Below are positions 1-6,405 of a stretch of DNA of 10,584 nucleotides, piece by piece (within the stretch, counting starts at the first letter, position 1; each line of letters opens with the position of its first letter). The notes under the pieces are model-generated. The model saw nothing but the letters and a program-made list of their open reading frames with translations. It had not been told where the DNA came from and did not search any database. Origin of the DNA: Solirubrobacterales bacterium (GTDB lineage: Bacteria; Actinomycetota; Thermoleophilia; Solirubrobacterales; Solirubrobacteraceae); NCBI GenBank assembly GCA_009781575.1, contig WQXW01000033.1, positions 1-10,584 on the forward strand, written 5' to 3'. Both the position numbers and the translations under genes were made by a program.

Positions 1-2
1 CC

Positions 3-191
3 ACCGCCGGCGCGCTGCCCACGCCCACACACCTGGCCCACGCGTTCAACAGCGCCTACTGGTGGGCGCTCGGCATCGCCGCGCTCTCGCTCGTGCCCTG
101 CCTGATGCTGCTCCGCGCCGAGCGCCCCCGAGCCGGGCTGCAGGAGGCGCAGGCCGCCGGCGGCGGGGAGCCCGTGGAGGTGGGGGTGTGA
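3..191 (+). CDS. C-terminal fragment of an MFS-type transporter (partial)
   Basis: The frame beginning at base 3 is open to a TGA at 189-191 and encodes 62 residues, with the 5' part outside the window. It reads AHAFNSAYWWALGIAAL and then SLVPCLMLLRAERP, which gives one hydrophobic segment (about residues 20-38 of the fragment) followed by a short polar, Gly/Ala/Glu-rich tail. This resembles the last transmembrane helix and cytoplasmic tail of 14-TM DHA2/EmrB-QacA-like drug exporters of the major facilitator superfamily. The family call is inferred from this short stretch only; another polytopic membrane protein is possible. It matters mainly as context, because rpsL-rpsG would usually stand here before fusA. 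Confidence 0.55.
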   Translation, partial: TAGALPTPTHLAHAFNSAYWWALGIAALSLVPCLMLLRAERPRAGLQEAQAAGGGEPVEVGV

Positions 192-231
192 CACCCGCGA
201 ACACGCCTGTCTGAGGCTCCGTTGGGGATTC

Positions 232-266
232 AAAAAGAGGATTCGTTCCGCGCGGAACCAATCCTC
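232..266 (-). terminator. 30-bp palindrome with a T-run on the minus strand
   Basis: Bases 237-266 form an almost perfect inverted repeat: arms GAGGATT and AATCCTC flank a perfect 14-bp palindrome (245-258), with one C/C mismatch (244/259). On the minus strand the hairpin is followed by TTTTTG (complement of 231-236), the form of an intrinsic terminator. On the plus strand it is followed by AAAACAAAAAA, so it lacks a U-tract in the direction of the flanking genes. No minus-strand gene is evident for it to terminate. It could be an orphan or antisense terminator, a protein-binding dyad, or a structural 3' end for the transporter mRNA. Confidence 0.55.
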
Positions 267-282
267 AAAACAAAAAACACAA

Positions 283-320
283 CGCCCGCTGCTCGACGAC
301 CGGCACCGAGGGAGCGGGCG
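283..320 (+). terminator. possible weak terminator hairpin after the transporter gene
   Basis: CGCCCGCT (283-290) pairs with AGCGGGCG (313-320), and an inner CTCG/CGAG (292-295/307-310) extends the stem across a small bulge. A short TTTT follows at 329-332, about 8 nt beyond the stem, so this is not a canonical U-tract. It may end the upstream transporter transcript. In a genome this GC-rich, a stem of this size can also arise by chance. Confidence 0.3.
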
Positions 321-369
321 GCGGCGCATTTTGTGGGCTGCTCGTCCCTCCAGGAGAGCCGCACCCCTC

Positions 370-378
370 TGCTATAGT
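370..378 (+). promoter_or_regulatory. extended -10 promoter upstream of fusA
   Basis: TGC-TATAGT matches the extended -10 pattern TGn-TATAAT with five of six hexamer bases. It is among the very few TATA-like strings in this GC-rich window. No good TTGACA-like -35 lies 16-19 bp upstream (350-355 reads CCAGGA), which is tolerated by extended -10 promoters. Transcription would start near 385 and produce a leader of about 227 nt before the fusA ATG. Confidence 0.6.
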
Positions 379-439
379 CGCCCATCGCGTGGGGCGCACG
401 GCCACGCCGCCGGCGCGCGCCACGGAGCATCCAGTCCAG

Positions 440-460
440 ATGGAGCCTTCGAGCACATAG
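440..460 (+). CDS. possible six-codon leader peptide (MEPSST)
   Basis: ATG at 440 is followed by five sense codons and TAG at 458-460. GGAG lies at 424-427, 12 nt upstream, which is longer than ideal spacing. It sits between the extended -10 promoter and the intrinsic terminator, the position of a leader peptide in an attenuation system. The codons show no obvious repeated regulatory amino acid. Short ORFs are expected by chance, so support is weak. Confidence 0.15.
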   Translation: MEPSST

Positions 461-496
461 CCAGCGAACCGGTTCGGGCGAGACCAGTAGCGCGCG

Positions 497-521
497 TGGG
501 CCCGAGGGGCCCATTTTTTTT
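497..521 (+). terminator. strong intrinsic terminator in the fusA leader
   Basis: TGGGCCC (497-503), a GAG loop (504-506) and GGGCCCA (507-513) make a 7-bp perfect stem directly followed by eight T residues (514-521). This is the best canonical Rho-independent terminator in the window. It lies downstream of the only convincing promoter and 90 nt before the fusA ATG, with no recognisable promoter between it and fusA. That placement suggests conditional read-through (attenuation), or a small RNA upstream of a second promoter I cannot see. Confidence 0.8.
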
Positions 522-582
522 GGATGCGACAGGGGGACCGCGCCGCGGGACCGCCGCCGAGAGCCACACGAGACTCCTCAAG

Positions 583-602
583 CCAGCTCACTCCAGCTCA
601 CT
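583..602 (+). repeat. 10-bp tandem repeat immediately before fusA
   Basis: CCAGCTCACT occurs twice head to tail (583-592, 593-602) and a third degenerate copy starts at 603. The repeat occupies the place where a Shine-Dalgarno sequence should be. It is pyrimidine-rich and has no GGAGG-like core. The nearest purine-rich motif is GAGAG at 559-563, too far from the ATG to act as a conventional ribosome-binding site. Confidence 0.8.
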
Positions 603-611
603 CCAGCGCTC

Positions 612-2714
612 ATGCCACGCAAGTTCCCACTCGAGAAGACCCGCAACATCGGGATCATGGCCCACATCGACGCGGGCAAGACCACCACGACCGAGCGCAT
701 CCTCTACTACACCGGGCGCACCTACAAGATGGGCGAGGTGCACGAGGGCGCGGCCACGATGGACTGGATGGCCCAGGAGCAGGAGCGCGGAATCACGATC
801 ACCTCCGCCGCCACCACCGCCGAGTGGAGGGGCAACCGGATCAACATCATCGACACCCCCGGCCACGTGGACTTCACGGTCGAGGTGGAGCGCTCGCTGC
901 GGGTGCTGGACGGCGCGATCGCGCTGTTCGACTCGGTCGCCGGCGTGGAGCCCCAGTCGGAGACCGTGTGGCGCCAGGCCGACAAGTACCACGTGCCGCG
1001 CATCGCGTACATCAACAAGATGGACCGCATCGGCGCCGACTTCGCCGCCGGCGTGCAGACCATGGTCGACCGCCTGGGCGCGCGGCCGGTGCCGATCCAG
1101 CTGCCGATCGGCGCCGAGGGCGACTTTCAGGGCGTTATCGACCTGGTGGCGATGCGCGCGATCGTCTACCGCGACGAGCTCGGCAAGGAGCAGGAGGAGG
1201 TCGAGATCCCCTCCCACATGGCCGACGAGGCGGCCGCCGCGCGCGAGCACCTGCTGGAGGAGGTGTCCCACTACGACGACGAGCTGGTCGAGCTGATCCT
1301 CGAGGACGCCGAGATCCCGCCCGCGCGGTTGCGCCAGGCGATTCGCAAGGCCACGCTGGCGATCGAGCTCACGCCGGTGCTGTGCGGCTCCTCCTTCAAG
1401 AACAAGGGCGTGCAGCCGCTGCTGGACGCGGTGATCGAGTACCTGCCGTCCCCGCTGGACGTGCCCCCGGTGGTCGGCACCGAACTGATCCGCGGCTCCG
1501 AGGAGGATCGCGAGGTCACGCGCGCGCCCGACGACAACGCGCCCTTCGCGGCGCTGGCGTTCAAGATCATGGCCGACCCCTACGTGGGCAAGCTCACCTA
1601 CTTCCGCGTCTACTCCGGGCGCCTGCAGAGCGGCTCGCGCGTGCTCAACGTCAACACCGGCCGCACCGAGCGGATCGGGCGGATCCTGATGATGCACGCC
1701 AACGACCGCGAGGAGGTCTCCGAGGTGCACGCCGGCGAGATCGCCGCCGCGGTGGGCATCAAGCAGGTGGTCACCGGCGACACGCTCGCCGCGCCCGACG
1801 CGCCGGTGCGCCTCGAGACGATCGAATTCCCCGAGCCGGTGATCAAGGTGGCGGTGGAGCCCAAGACCAAGGTCGACCAGGAGAAGATGTCGGTCGCGCT
1901 GGGACGGCTCGCCGAGGAGGATCCCACCTTCCAGGTGCGCACCAACGAGGAGACCGGCCAGACCGAGATCTCCGGCATGGGCGAGCTGCACCTCGAGGTG
2001 CTGGTCGATCGCATGAAGCGCGAGTTCGGGGTGGAGGCCAACGTGGGCCGGCCCCAGGTGTCCTACCGCGAGACCGTGCGCGGCCAGGTGTCCAAGATCG
2101 AAGGGCGCTTCGTGCGCCAGACCGGCGGCTCGGGCCAGTTCGGCGTGGTCTACATCGACCTGGAGCCCGCGCCCGGCGAGGGCTTCGACTTCGTCAACAA
2201 GATCAAGGGCGGCGCGATCCCATCGGAGTTCATCCCCGCCGTGGAGAAGGGGATCGAGGAGGCGCTCGACACCGGCGTGAAGGCCGGCTACCCGATGGTC
2301 GACGTGCGCGTGACCCTCGTCGACGGCAAGTACCACGACGTCGACTCCTCGGAGATCGCCTTCAAGGTCGCCGGCTCGCTGGCGCTCAAGGAGGCCGCGC
2401 GCCGCGCCAAGCCGGTGCTGTTGGAGCCGATCTTCGCGGTCGAGGTGGTCACGCCGGAAGAGTTCCTCGGCGATGTGATCGGCGATCTCTCCCGGCGGCG
2501 CGGGCGCGTGGAGGGGCAGGAGCGGCGGGGCAACGCGCTGGCGGTCACCGCCAACGTGCCGCTGTCGGAGATGTTCGGCTACGCCACCGACCTGCGCTCC
2601 AACACGCAGGGGCGCGCCACCTACACCATGCAGTTCGAGGGCTACGAGGAGGTGCCCCCGAACATCGCCGAGCGGATCGTGGAGCAGCGCACCGGCGAGC
2701 CGGTGCCGGCCTAG
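612..2714 (+). CDS. fusA: translation elongation factor G (EF-G)
   Basis: This 700-residue cytosolic GTPase catalyses ribosomal translocation and, with RRF, ribosome recycling. The length is normal for bacterial EF-G. The G-domain motifs are all present: P-loop AHIDAGKT at residues 17-24, switch I RGITIT near 59-64, DTPGH at 81-85 including the catalytic-type histidine, and NKMD at 135-138. The C-terminal part carries the conserved domain III to V segments ([26 protein letters not shown]). The start [14 protein letters not shown] matches the family N-terminus, so ATG 612 is well supported even though no Shine-Dalgarno precedes it. Unusually, rpsL and rpsG are not directly upstream. A promoter, a terminator and a 10-bp repeat fill the leader. 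tuf follows after 155 nt. Confidence 0.98.
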   Translation: MPRKFPLEKTRNIGIMAHIDAGKTTTTERILYYTGRTYKMGEVHEGAATMDWMAQEQERGITITSAATTAEWRGNRINIIDTPGHVDFTVEVERSLRVLDGAIALFDSVAGVEPQSETVWRQADKYHVPRIAYINKMDRIGADFAAGVQTMVDRLGARPVPIQLPIGAEGDFQGVIDLVAMRAIVYRDELGKEQEEVEIPSHMADEAAAAREHLLEEVSHYDDELVELILEDAEIPPARLRQAIRKATLAIELTPVLCGSSFKNKGVQPLLDAVIEYLPSPLDVPPVVGTELIRGSEEDREVTRAPDDNAPFAALAFKIMADPYVGKLTYFRVYSGRLQSGSRVLNVNTGRTERIGRILMMHANDREEVSEVHAGEIAAAVGIKQVVTGDTLAAPDAPVRLETIEFPEPVIKVAVEPKTKVDQEKMSVALGRLAEEDPTFQVRTNEETGQTEISGMGELHLEVLVDRMKREFGVEANVGRPQVSYRETVRGQVSKIEGRFVRQTGGSGQFGVVYIDLEPAPGEGFDFVNKIKGGAIPSEFIPAVEKGIEEALDTGVKAGYPMVDVRVTLVDGKYHDVDSSEIAFKVAGSLALKEAARRAKPVLLEPIFAVEVVTPEEFLGDVIGDLSRRRGRVEGQERRGNALAVTANVPLSEMFGYATDLRSNTQGRATYTMQFEGYEEVPPNIAERIVEQRTGEPVPA

Positions 2715-2736
2715 GACCCCGCGCGGGCCCCCCGCA

Positions 2737-2762
2737 GCGCGCCGGCGGGCTCGCCGGAGCGC
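2737..2762 (+). other. GC hairpin after fusA without a U-tract
   Basis: CCGGCG (2742-2747) and CGCCGG (2752-2757) pair around a GGCT loop, extended by four more pairs beyond a G/A mismatch. No T-run follows. It could be a processing or pausing structure or a weak U-less terminator between fusA and tuf. GC-rich context makes chance formation likely. Confidence 0.3.
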
Positions 2763-2771
2763 GCGGGCGGG

Positions 2772-2850
2772 TATACAAGGAATCACGAAAGTCGCTGTTC
2801 AGATAGATTTTCCCGGTTCGCCTGCGGGCGGGCCTCCTACACAAGGAATC
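2772..2850 (+). repeat. direct repeat TAYACAAGGAATC between fusA and tuf
   Basis: A 13-nt sequence occurs at 2772-2784 and again at 2838-2850 with one mismatch (tatacaaggaatc and tacacaaggaatc). Similar GCGGGCGG runs lie just before the first copy and a little further before the second. The second copy leads directly into the tuf ribosome-binding site; the first sits in an A/T-rich pocket (about 2772-2812) that is unusual for this window. The pocket could hide a tuf promoter, but I find no convincing -35/-10 pair in it. Confidence 0.6.
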
Positions 2851-2852
2851 GA

Positions 2853-2859
2853 GAAGGAG
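2853..2859 (+). promoter_or_regulatory. Shine-Dalgarno of tuf (decides a GTG start)
   Basis: GAAGGAG lies 10 nt before the GTG at 2870. It supports GTG as the start codon: no ATG is available at the conserved N-terminus, and the translated product from this GTG begins (M)[13 protein letters not shown] as in EF-Tu proteins. Confidence 0.8.
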
Positions 2860-2869
2860 CGAACACAAA

Positions 2870-4054
<1,185 letters not shown>

Positions 4055-4064
4055 CTCCAGCAGC

Positions 4065-4096
4065 AGCGGCCGCGGGCCGCTCCCACGGCCCGCTTT
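4065..4096 (+). terminator. overlapping alternative hairpins after tuf
   Basis: Two stems share bases and cannot form together. Stem 1 is AGCGGCC/GGCCGCT (4065-4071 with 4075-4081, loop GCG). Stem 2 is GCGGGCCG/CGGCCCGC (4072-4079 with 4086-4093, loop CTCCCA), followed by TTT. Stem 2 has the shape of a weak-U-tract terminator closing tuf. The mutually exclusive pair resembles an antiterminator/terminator arrangement, although simple tuf termination is the plainer reading. Confidence 0.5.
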
Positions 4097-4114
4097 GGAA
4101 TCGGATACGACGTA

Positions 4115-4129
4115 CCGCCGCACCGGCGG
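4115..4129 (+). other. short GC hairpin in the tuf-rpsJ gap
   Basis: CCGCCG (4115-4120) pairs with CGGCGG (4124-4129) around a CAC loop. There is no U-tract. It lies between two terminator-like hairpins and may simply reflect base composition. Confidence 0.25.
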
Positions 4130-4134
4130 GCGAG

Positions 4135-4162
4135 GGGCGGATTCCCCGGGGTTCCGCCCTTT
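4135..4162 (+). terminator. second terminator-like hairpin before rpsJ
   Basis: GGGCGGA (4135-4141) pairs with TCCGCCC (4153-4159), loop of 11 nt containing CCCCGGGG, followed by TTT and CTC. With the hairpins at 4065-4096 it makes the tuf-rpsJ gap a likely transcription boundary or attenuation region. The short U-tract keeps confidence moderate. Confidence 0.4.
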
Positions 4163-4200
4163 CTCGCGCAGAGGCGCACACCAGCGAAGAGCCCCCCGCG

Positions 4201-4304
4201 CACCACAGAGACCACTCCCACCACCCAAACCGCACCACCGCACCGCACCGCACCACACCACACCCCCGCACCGCACCCCCCACACCGCACCCCCCACACC
4301 GCAC
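4201..4304 (+). promoter_or_regulatory. C/A-rich, T-depleted tract (rut-like) in the rpsJ leader
   Basis: These 104 bases contain one T and about ten G; nearly all the rest are C and A. A C-rich, G-poor, unstructured RNA is what Rho loads on, so the tract could be a Rho utilisation site, a ribosome standby region or a protein-binding leader. No promoter hexamers are recognisable in it. Its 3' half is a tandem repeat. A similar, shorter tract precedes rpsC and shares the 13-mer ACCACACCACACC (4252-4264 and 8125-8137). Function is inference. Confidence 0.5.
4270..4304 (+). repeat. 14-bp tandem repeat, 2.5 copies
   Basis: ACCGCACCCCCCAC occurs at 4270-4283 and 4284-4297, with a half copy ACCGCAC at 4298-4304. 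It lies directly before the CACGAGAG motif and the rpsJ start. Shorter CACCG iterations precede it. Confidence 0.9.
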
Positions 4305-4309
4305 GAGAG
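4302..4309 (+). promoter_or_regulatory. CACGAGAG motif before rpsJ (possible ribosome-binding site)
   Basis: CACGAGAG ends exactly 9 nt before the rpsJ ATG. The same octamer ends exactly 9 nt before the rpsC ATG (8170-8177). GAGAG is a partial Shine-Dalgarno, and no better one is present for rpsJ, so it is the likely ribosome-binding site here. Confidence 0.5.
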
Positions 4310-4318
4310 ATTTGTCCG

Positions 4319-4645
4319 ATGGCCGGCGCCGCCCAGAACAAGATCAGGATCCGCCTGAAGGCCTACGACACCTCCGCGATCGAGTCGGCCGCGAAGGAGA
4401 TCGTGGACACCGCCTCGCGCACCGGCGCCACGGTGTCCGGTCCTGTGCCGCTGCCCACCGAGAAGAACGTGTACTGCGTGATCCGCTCGCCCTTCAAGGA
4501 CAAGGACTCGCGCGAGCACTTCGAGGTGCGCACCCACAAGCGTCTGATCGACATCCACCAGCCCACGCCCAAGACGGTCGACTCGCTCCAGCGCCTCGAC
4601 CACCTGCCGGCGGGCGTGGACATCGAGATCCGGCTCACCGCCTAG
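4319..4645 (+). CDS. rpsJ: 30S ribosomal protein S10 (NusE)
   Basis: S10 is a head protein of the 30S subunit and, as NusE, a partner of NusB/NusG in antitermination. The 108-residue product contains the family signatures IRIRLKAYD near residues 9-17, [18 protein letters not shown] near 41-58, and [15 protein letters not shown] near 64-78, ending in [13 protein letters not shown]. Length is close to the usual 100-105, with a few extra N-terminal residues (MAGAAQN). It opens the S10-type cluster. The ATG at 4319 is preceded by CACGAGAG rather than a full Shine-Dalgarno, and by a long C/A-rich leader. rplC begins 4 nt after its TAG stop, which suggests coupling. Confidence 0.97.
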   Translation: MAGAAQNKIRIRLKAYDTSAIESAAKEIVDTASRTGATVSGPVPLPTEKNVYCVIRSPFKDKDSREHFEVRTHKRLIDIHQPTPKTVDSLQRLDHLPAGVDIEIRLTA

Positions 4646-4649
4646 CGCC

Positions 4650-5267
4650 ATGTCCGCGATCCTCGCCCGCAAGCTCGGCATGACCCAGCTCTTCCAGGAC
4701 GACGGCACGGTCGCGCGGGTCACGGTGCTGGAGGCCGGCCCCTGCCCGGTGACCGCGATCCGCACCGCCGAGCGCGACGGCTACGACGCGGTGCAACTCG
4801 CCTTTGGCGCCACCCGCGAGAAGCGCCTCACGCGCCCCGAGCTCGGCCACCTGAAGAAGGCCGGCGCGCCGCCGATGCGCCGCCTCGCGGAGTTCCGCGG
4901 CGAGGCCCACGAGCTGCAGATCGGCGAGTCGGTCACCGTGGCCCGCTTCGAGGTGGGCGCGCACGTGAAGGTGTCCGGCACCTCCAAGGGCAAGGGCTTT
5001 CAGGGCACGATCAAGCGCCACGGCTTCAAGCGCGGCCCCAAGTCGCACGGCTCCCACAACGTGCGCGCGCCCGGCTCGATCGGCGCCTCCGCCGACCCCG
5101 CGCGCGTGTTCCGCGGTCTGCGCGCCGCCGGCCAGATGGGCAACGAGCGCGTCACCCAGCGCGGCCTGGAGATCGTGCAGGTCGACACCGCACGCAACCT
5201 GCTGCTGGTGCGCGGCTCCGTCCCCGGCCCCCGCGGCGGCGTGGTGGAGGTGCGCTCCGATGGTTGA
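4650..5267 (+). CDS. rplC: 50S ribosomal protein L3
   Basis: L3 binds near the 3' end of 23S rRNA and its loop reaches the peptidyl transferase centre; it is an early assembly protein. The 205-residue product has the normal length and motifs: start [12 protein letters not shown], then [28 protein letters not shown] near residues 110-126, and [18 protein letters not shown] near 165-182, the region holding the glutamine methylated in E. coli L3. The ATG follows rpsJ by 4 nt without a clear Shine-Dalgarno, so translation probably depends on coupling. The stop overlaps the rplD start by 8 nt (ATGGTTGA). Confidence 0.97.
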   Translation: MSAILARKLGMTQLFQDDGTVARVTVLEAGPCPVTAIRTAERDGYDAVQLAFGATREKRLTRPELGHLKKAGAPPMRRLAEFRGEAHELQIGESVTVARFEVGAHVKVSGTSKGKGFQGTIKRHGFKRGPKSHGSHNVRAPGSIGASADPARVFRGLRAAGQMGNERVTQRGLEIVQVDTARNLLLVRGSVPGPRGGVVEVRSDG

Positions 5268-6102
5268 CGCGCCTCTCTTGGCGGCCGACGCGCCCGCGGC
5301 CGACGCGCCCGCGAGCGGCGCGCCCGCGAGCGACGCGCCCGCGCTGGGCAAGGTGACGCTCGACGAGGGGGCGTTCGAGGCGCGTTTCCACGAGGCGCTG
5401 GTGCACCAGTGCGTGCGCGCCGAGCAGGCCGCGCGGCGGCGGGGCACCGCGTCGACCAAGACGCGCGGCAGAGTCTCCGGCGGCGGCGCCAAGCCGTGGC
5501 GCCAGAAGGGCACGGGGCGCGCGCGCGCGGGCTCCAACCGCTCGCCCCTGTGGACCGGCGGTGGCATCGCGTTCGGGCCCTCGCCACGCCGGTACACGAT
5601 CAAGGTCAACCGCAAGGAGCAGCGCGCGGCGCTGCGCAGCGCGCTGTCGCTGCACGCCGGGCGGGGCTCGCTGGCGGTGCTGGACGCGCACTCGCTGCCC
5701 GAGCCGGCCACGCGGCGCGCGCTGGAGCTGCTGGAGCGCTGGGCCCAGCCGCGCCCCACGCTGGTGGTGCTGGCCCCCGAGGAGCGCGCGGCGGCGCTCT
5801 CCTTCCGCAACCTCCCCCGCGTGTCGGTGCTGGCGCACGCCAACGTGGGCGTGGCCGAGCTGCTGGGCGCCGCCTCGCTGGTGGTCTCCCAGGCGGCGCT
5901 CGAGGAGCTCACCCACCGCGCCCGCGCCCGCGCCGGCGCCCGCGCCCAGCGCGGCGGCCCCGCCCAGCGCGGCGGCCCCGCGCCGGCCACGGGGGGCGTG
6001 GACAGCGGCGAGGGGACCGGCGAGCGGCGCGACCCCGGCGCGGCCGACCCCGGCCCGGCCGACCCCGGCCCGCCCGCGGCGGAGCAGGGGGGTGAGGGCT
6101 GA
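5260..6102 (+). CDS. rplD: 50S ribosomal protein L4 with low-complexity N- and C-terminal tails
   Basis: L4 is an early 23S rRNA-binding protein that lines the exit tunnel and in E. coli also represses the S10 operon. The core spans about residues 30-220, with the tunnel loop KPWRQKGTGRARAGSNRSPLW near 78-98 and YTIKVNRKEQRAALRSALS following. At 280 residues it is much longer than the usual 200-215. The N-terminus contains DAPAA-DAPAS-GAPAS-DAPAL, encoded by four tandem 15-bp units. The C-terminus (about 221-280) is Arg/Ala then Gly/Pro/Asp-rich, with AQRGGP twice and DPGxA/P three times, also encoded by DNA repeats. The start ATG overlaps the rplC stop. Its TGA overlaps the rplW ATG by one base. 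Confidence 0.95.
   Translation: MVDAPLLAADAPAADAPASGAPASDAPALGKVTLDEGAFEARFHEALVHQCVRAEQAARRRGTASTKTRGRVSGGGAKPWRQKGTGRARAGSNRSPLWTGGGIAFGPSPRRYTIKVNRKEQRAALRSALSLHAGRGSLAVLDAHSLPEPATRRALELLERWAQPRPTLVVLAPEERAAALSFRNLPRVSVLAHANVGVAELLGAASLVVSQAALEELTHRARARAGARAQRGGPAQRGGPAPATGGVDSGEGTGERRDPGAADPGPADPGPPAAEQGGEG
5287..5346 (+). repeat. 15-bp tandem repeat, 4 copies, in the L4 N-terminus
   Basis: Four consecutive 15-bp units (5287, 5302, 5317, 5332) based on GACGCGCCCGCGAGC encode DAPAA, DAPAS, GAPAS and DAPAL. They lie before the conserved L4 core, in a region that is normally a short variable N-terminus. Confidence 0.9.
5944..5979 (+). repeat. 18-bp tandem repeat, 2 copies, in the L4 C-terminal tail
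   Basis: GCCCAGCGCGGCGGCCCC is perfectly repeated at 5944-5961 and 5962-5979 and encodes AQRGGP twice. Confidence 0.9.
6031..6075 (+). repeat. 15-bp tandem repeat, 3 copies, in the L4 C-terminal tail
   Basis: GACCCCGGCSCGSCC occurs three times (6031, 6046, 6061), encoding DPGAA, DPGPA and DPGPP. The copies differ by one or two bases. Confidence 0.9.
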
Positions 6103-6401
6103 TGGACCACTCGCAGGTGATCATCCGGCCGGTGGTGTCGGAGAAGAGCTACGTGCTGGCGGACACGGGCAAGTACACCTTCCGTGTGCATCCCGACGCG
6201 CACCGCACCCAGATCCGCCAGGCGGTGGAGGCGCTGTTCGAGGTGCACGTGGTCGATGTGCGCACGATGACCGTGCGGTCCAAGCCCAAGCGCCGCGGCA
6301 CCACCCGCGGGCGCACGCGCGCGTGGAAGAAGGCGATCGTGCAGGTGCGCGCGGGCGAGTCGATTCCGGTGTTCGCGCGCCTCGAGGCGATGGGGGGCTG
6401 A
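6102..6401 (+). CDS. rplW: 50S ribosomal protein L23
   Basis: L23 sits at the polypeptide exit and is the docking site for trigger factor and SRP. The 99-residue product has the usual length and signatures: [11 protein letters not shown] near residues 7-17, [20 protein letters not shown] near 24-43, [14 protein letters not shown] near 53-66, and a basic [11 protein letters not shown] segment. No tail extension is present, unlike L4 and L29. The ATG overlaps the rplD TGA by one base, and rplB starts 4 nt after its stop. Confidence 0.97.
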   Translation: MDHSQVIIRPVVSEKSYVLADTGKYTFRVHPDAHRTQIRQAVEALFEVHVVDVRTMTVRSKPKRRGTTRGRTRAWKKAIVQVRAGESIPVFARLEAMGG

Positions 6402-6405
6402 GGGG

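Larger units (their letters stand above)
385..521 (+). ncRNA. candidate fusA leader / attenuated short transcript
   Basis: This is the interval between the predicted transcription start and the end of the intrinsic terminator at 497-521, so transcription would give either a discrete RNA of roughly 137 nt or read through into fusA. The segment contains a 12-bp palindrome (465-476) and a six-codon ATG-to-TAG reading frame (440-460). Bases 473-479 can pair with 500-506, which would break the terminator stem. I do not recognise it as a known RNA family. Existence as a stable RNA is inference from promoter plus terminator. Confidence 0.35.

Noticed and set aside
385..521. tRNA, SRP RNA or other classic structured RNA in the fusA leader
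   Set aside because: No cloverleaf, TTCRANNC arm or recognisable SRP/6S/tmRNA sequence signature; only the terminator stem is convincing.
427..527. Long-range complementarity GCATCCA (427-433) with TGGATGC (521-527) in the fusA leader
   Set aside because: A 7-bp match within a 100-nt region is expected by chance at about this frequency, and no flanking pairs extend it.
331..1296. Plus-strand frames starting upstream of fusA (331 and 524) in other frames
   Set aside because: They overlap the conserved fusA frame, give Arg/Pro/Ser-rich low-complexity products and cross the leader terminator.
588..2786. Long minus-strand open frame (about 730 codons) opposite fusA
   Set aside because: It is the antisense shadow of a highly GC-biased coding gene. 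Its translation is Leu/His/Asp/Val/Arg-rich with no recognisable domain, while the plus strand encodes a complete EF-G.
2801..2810. TAGATT (2804-2809) as a tuf -10 element
   Set aside because: No TG extension and no -35-like hexamer at the right distance (2781-2786 is AATCAC); left only as part of the A/T-rich pocket.
4095..4123. TTGGAA (4095-4100) as a -35 for an rpsJ promoter
   Set aside because: No acceptable -10 lies 16-19 bp downstream; that position reads CCGCAC.
4201..4304. C/A-rich repeats as a CRISPR array
   Set aside because: Units are 14 bp, directly abutting and without spacers; no cas genes are present.
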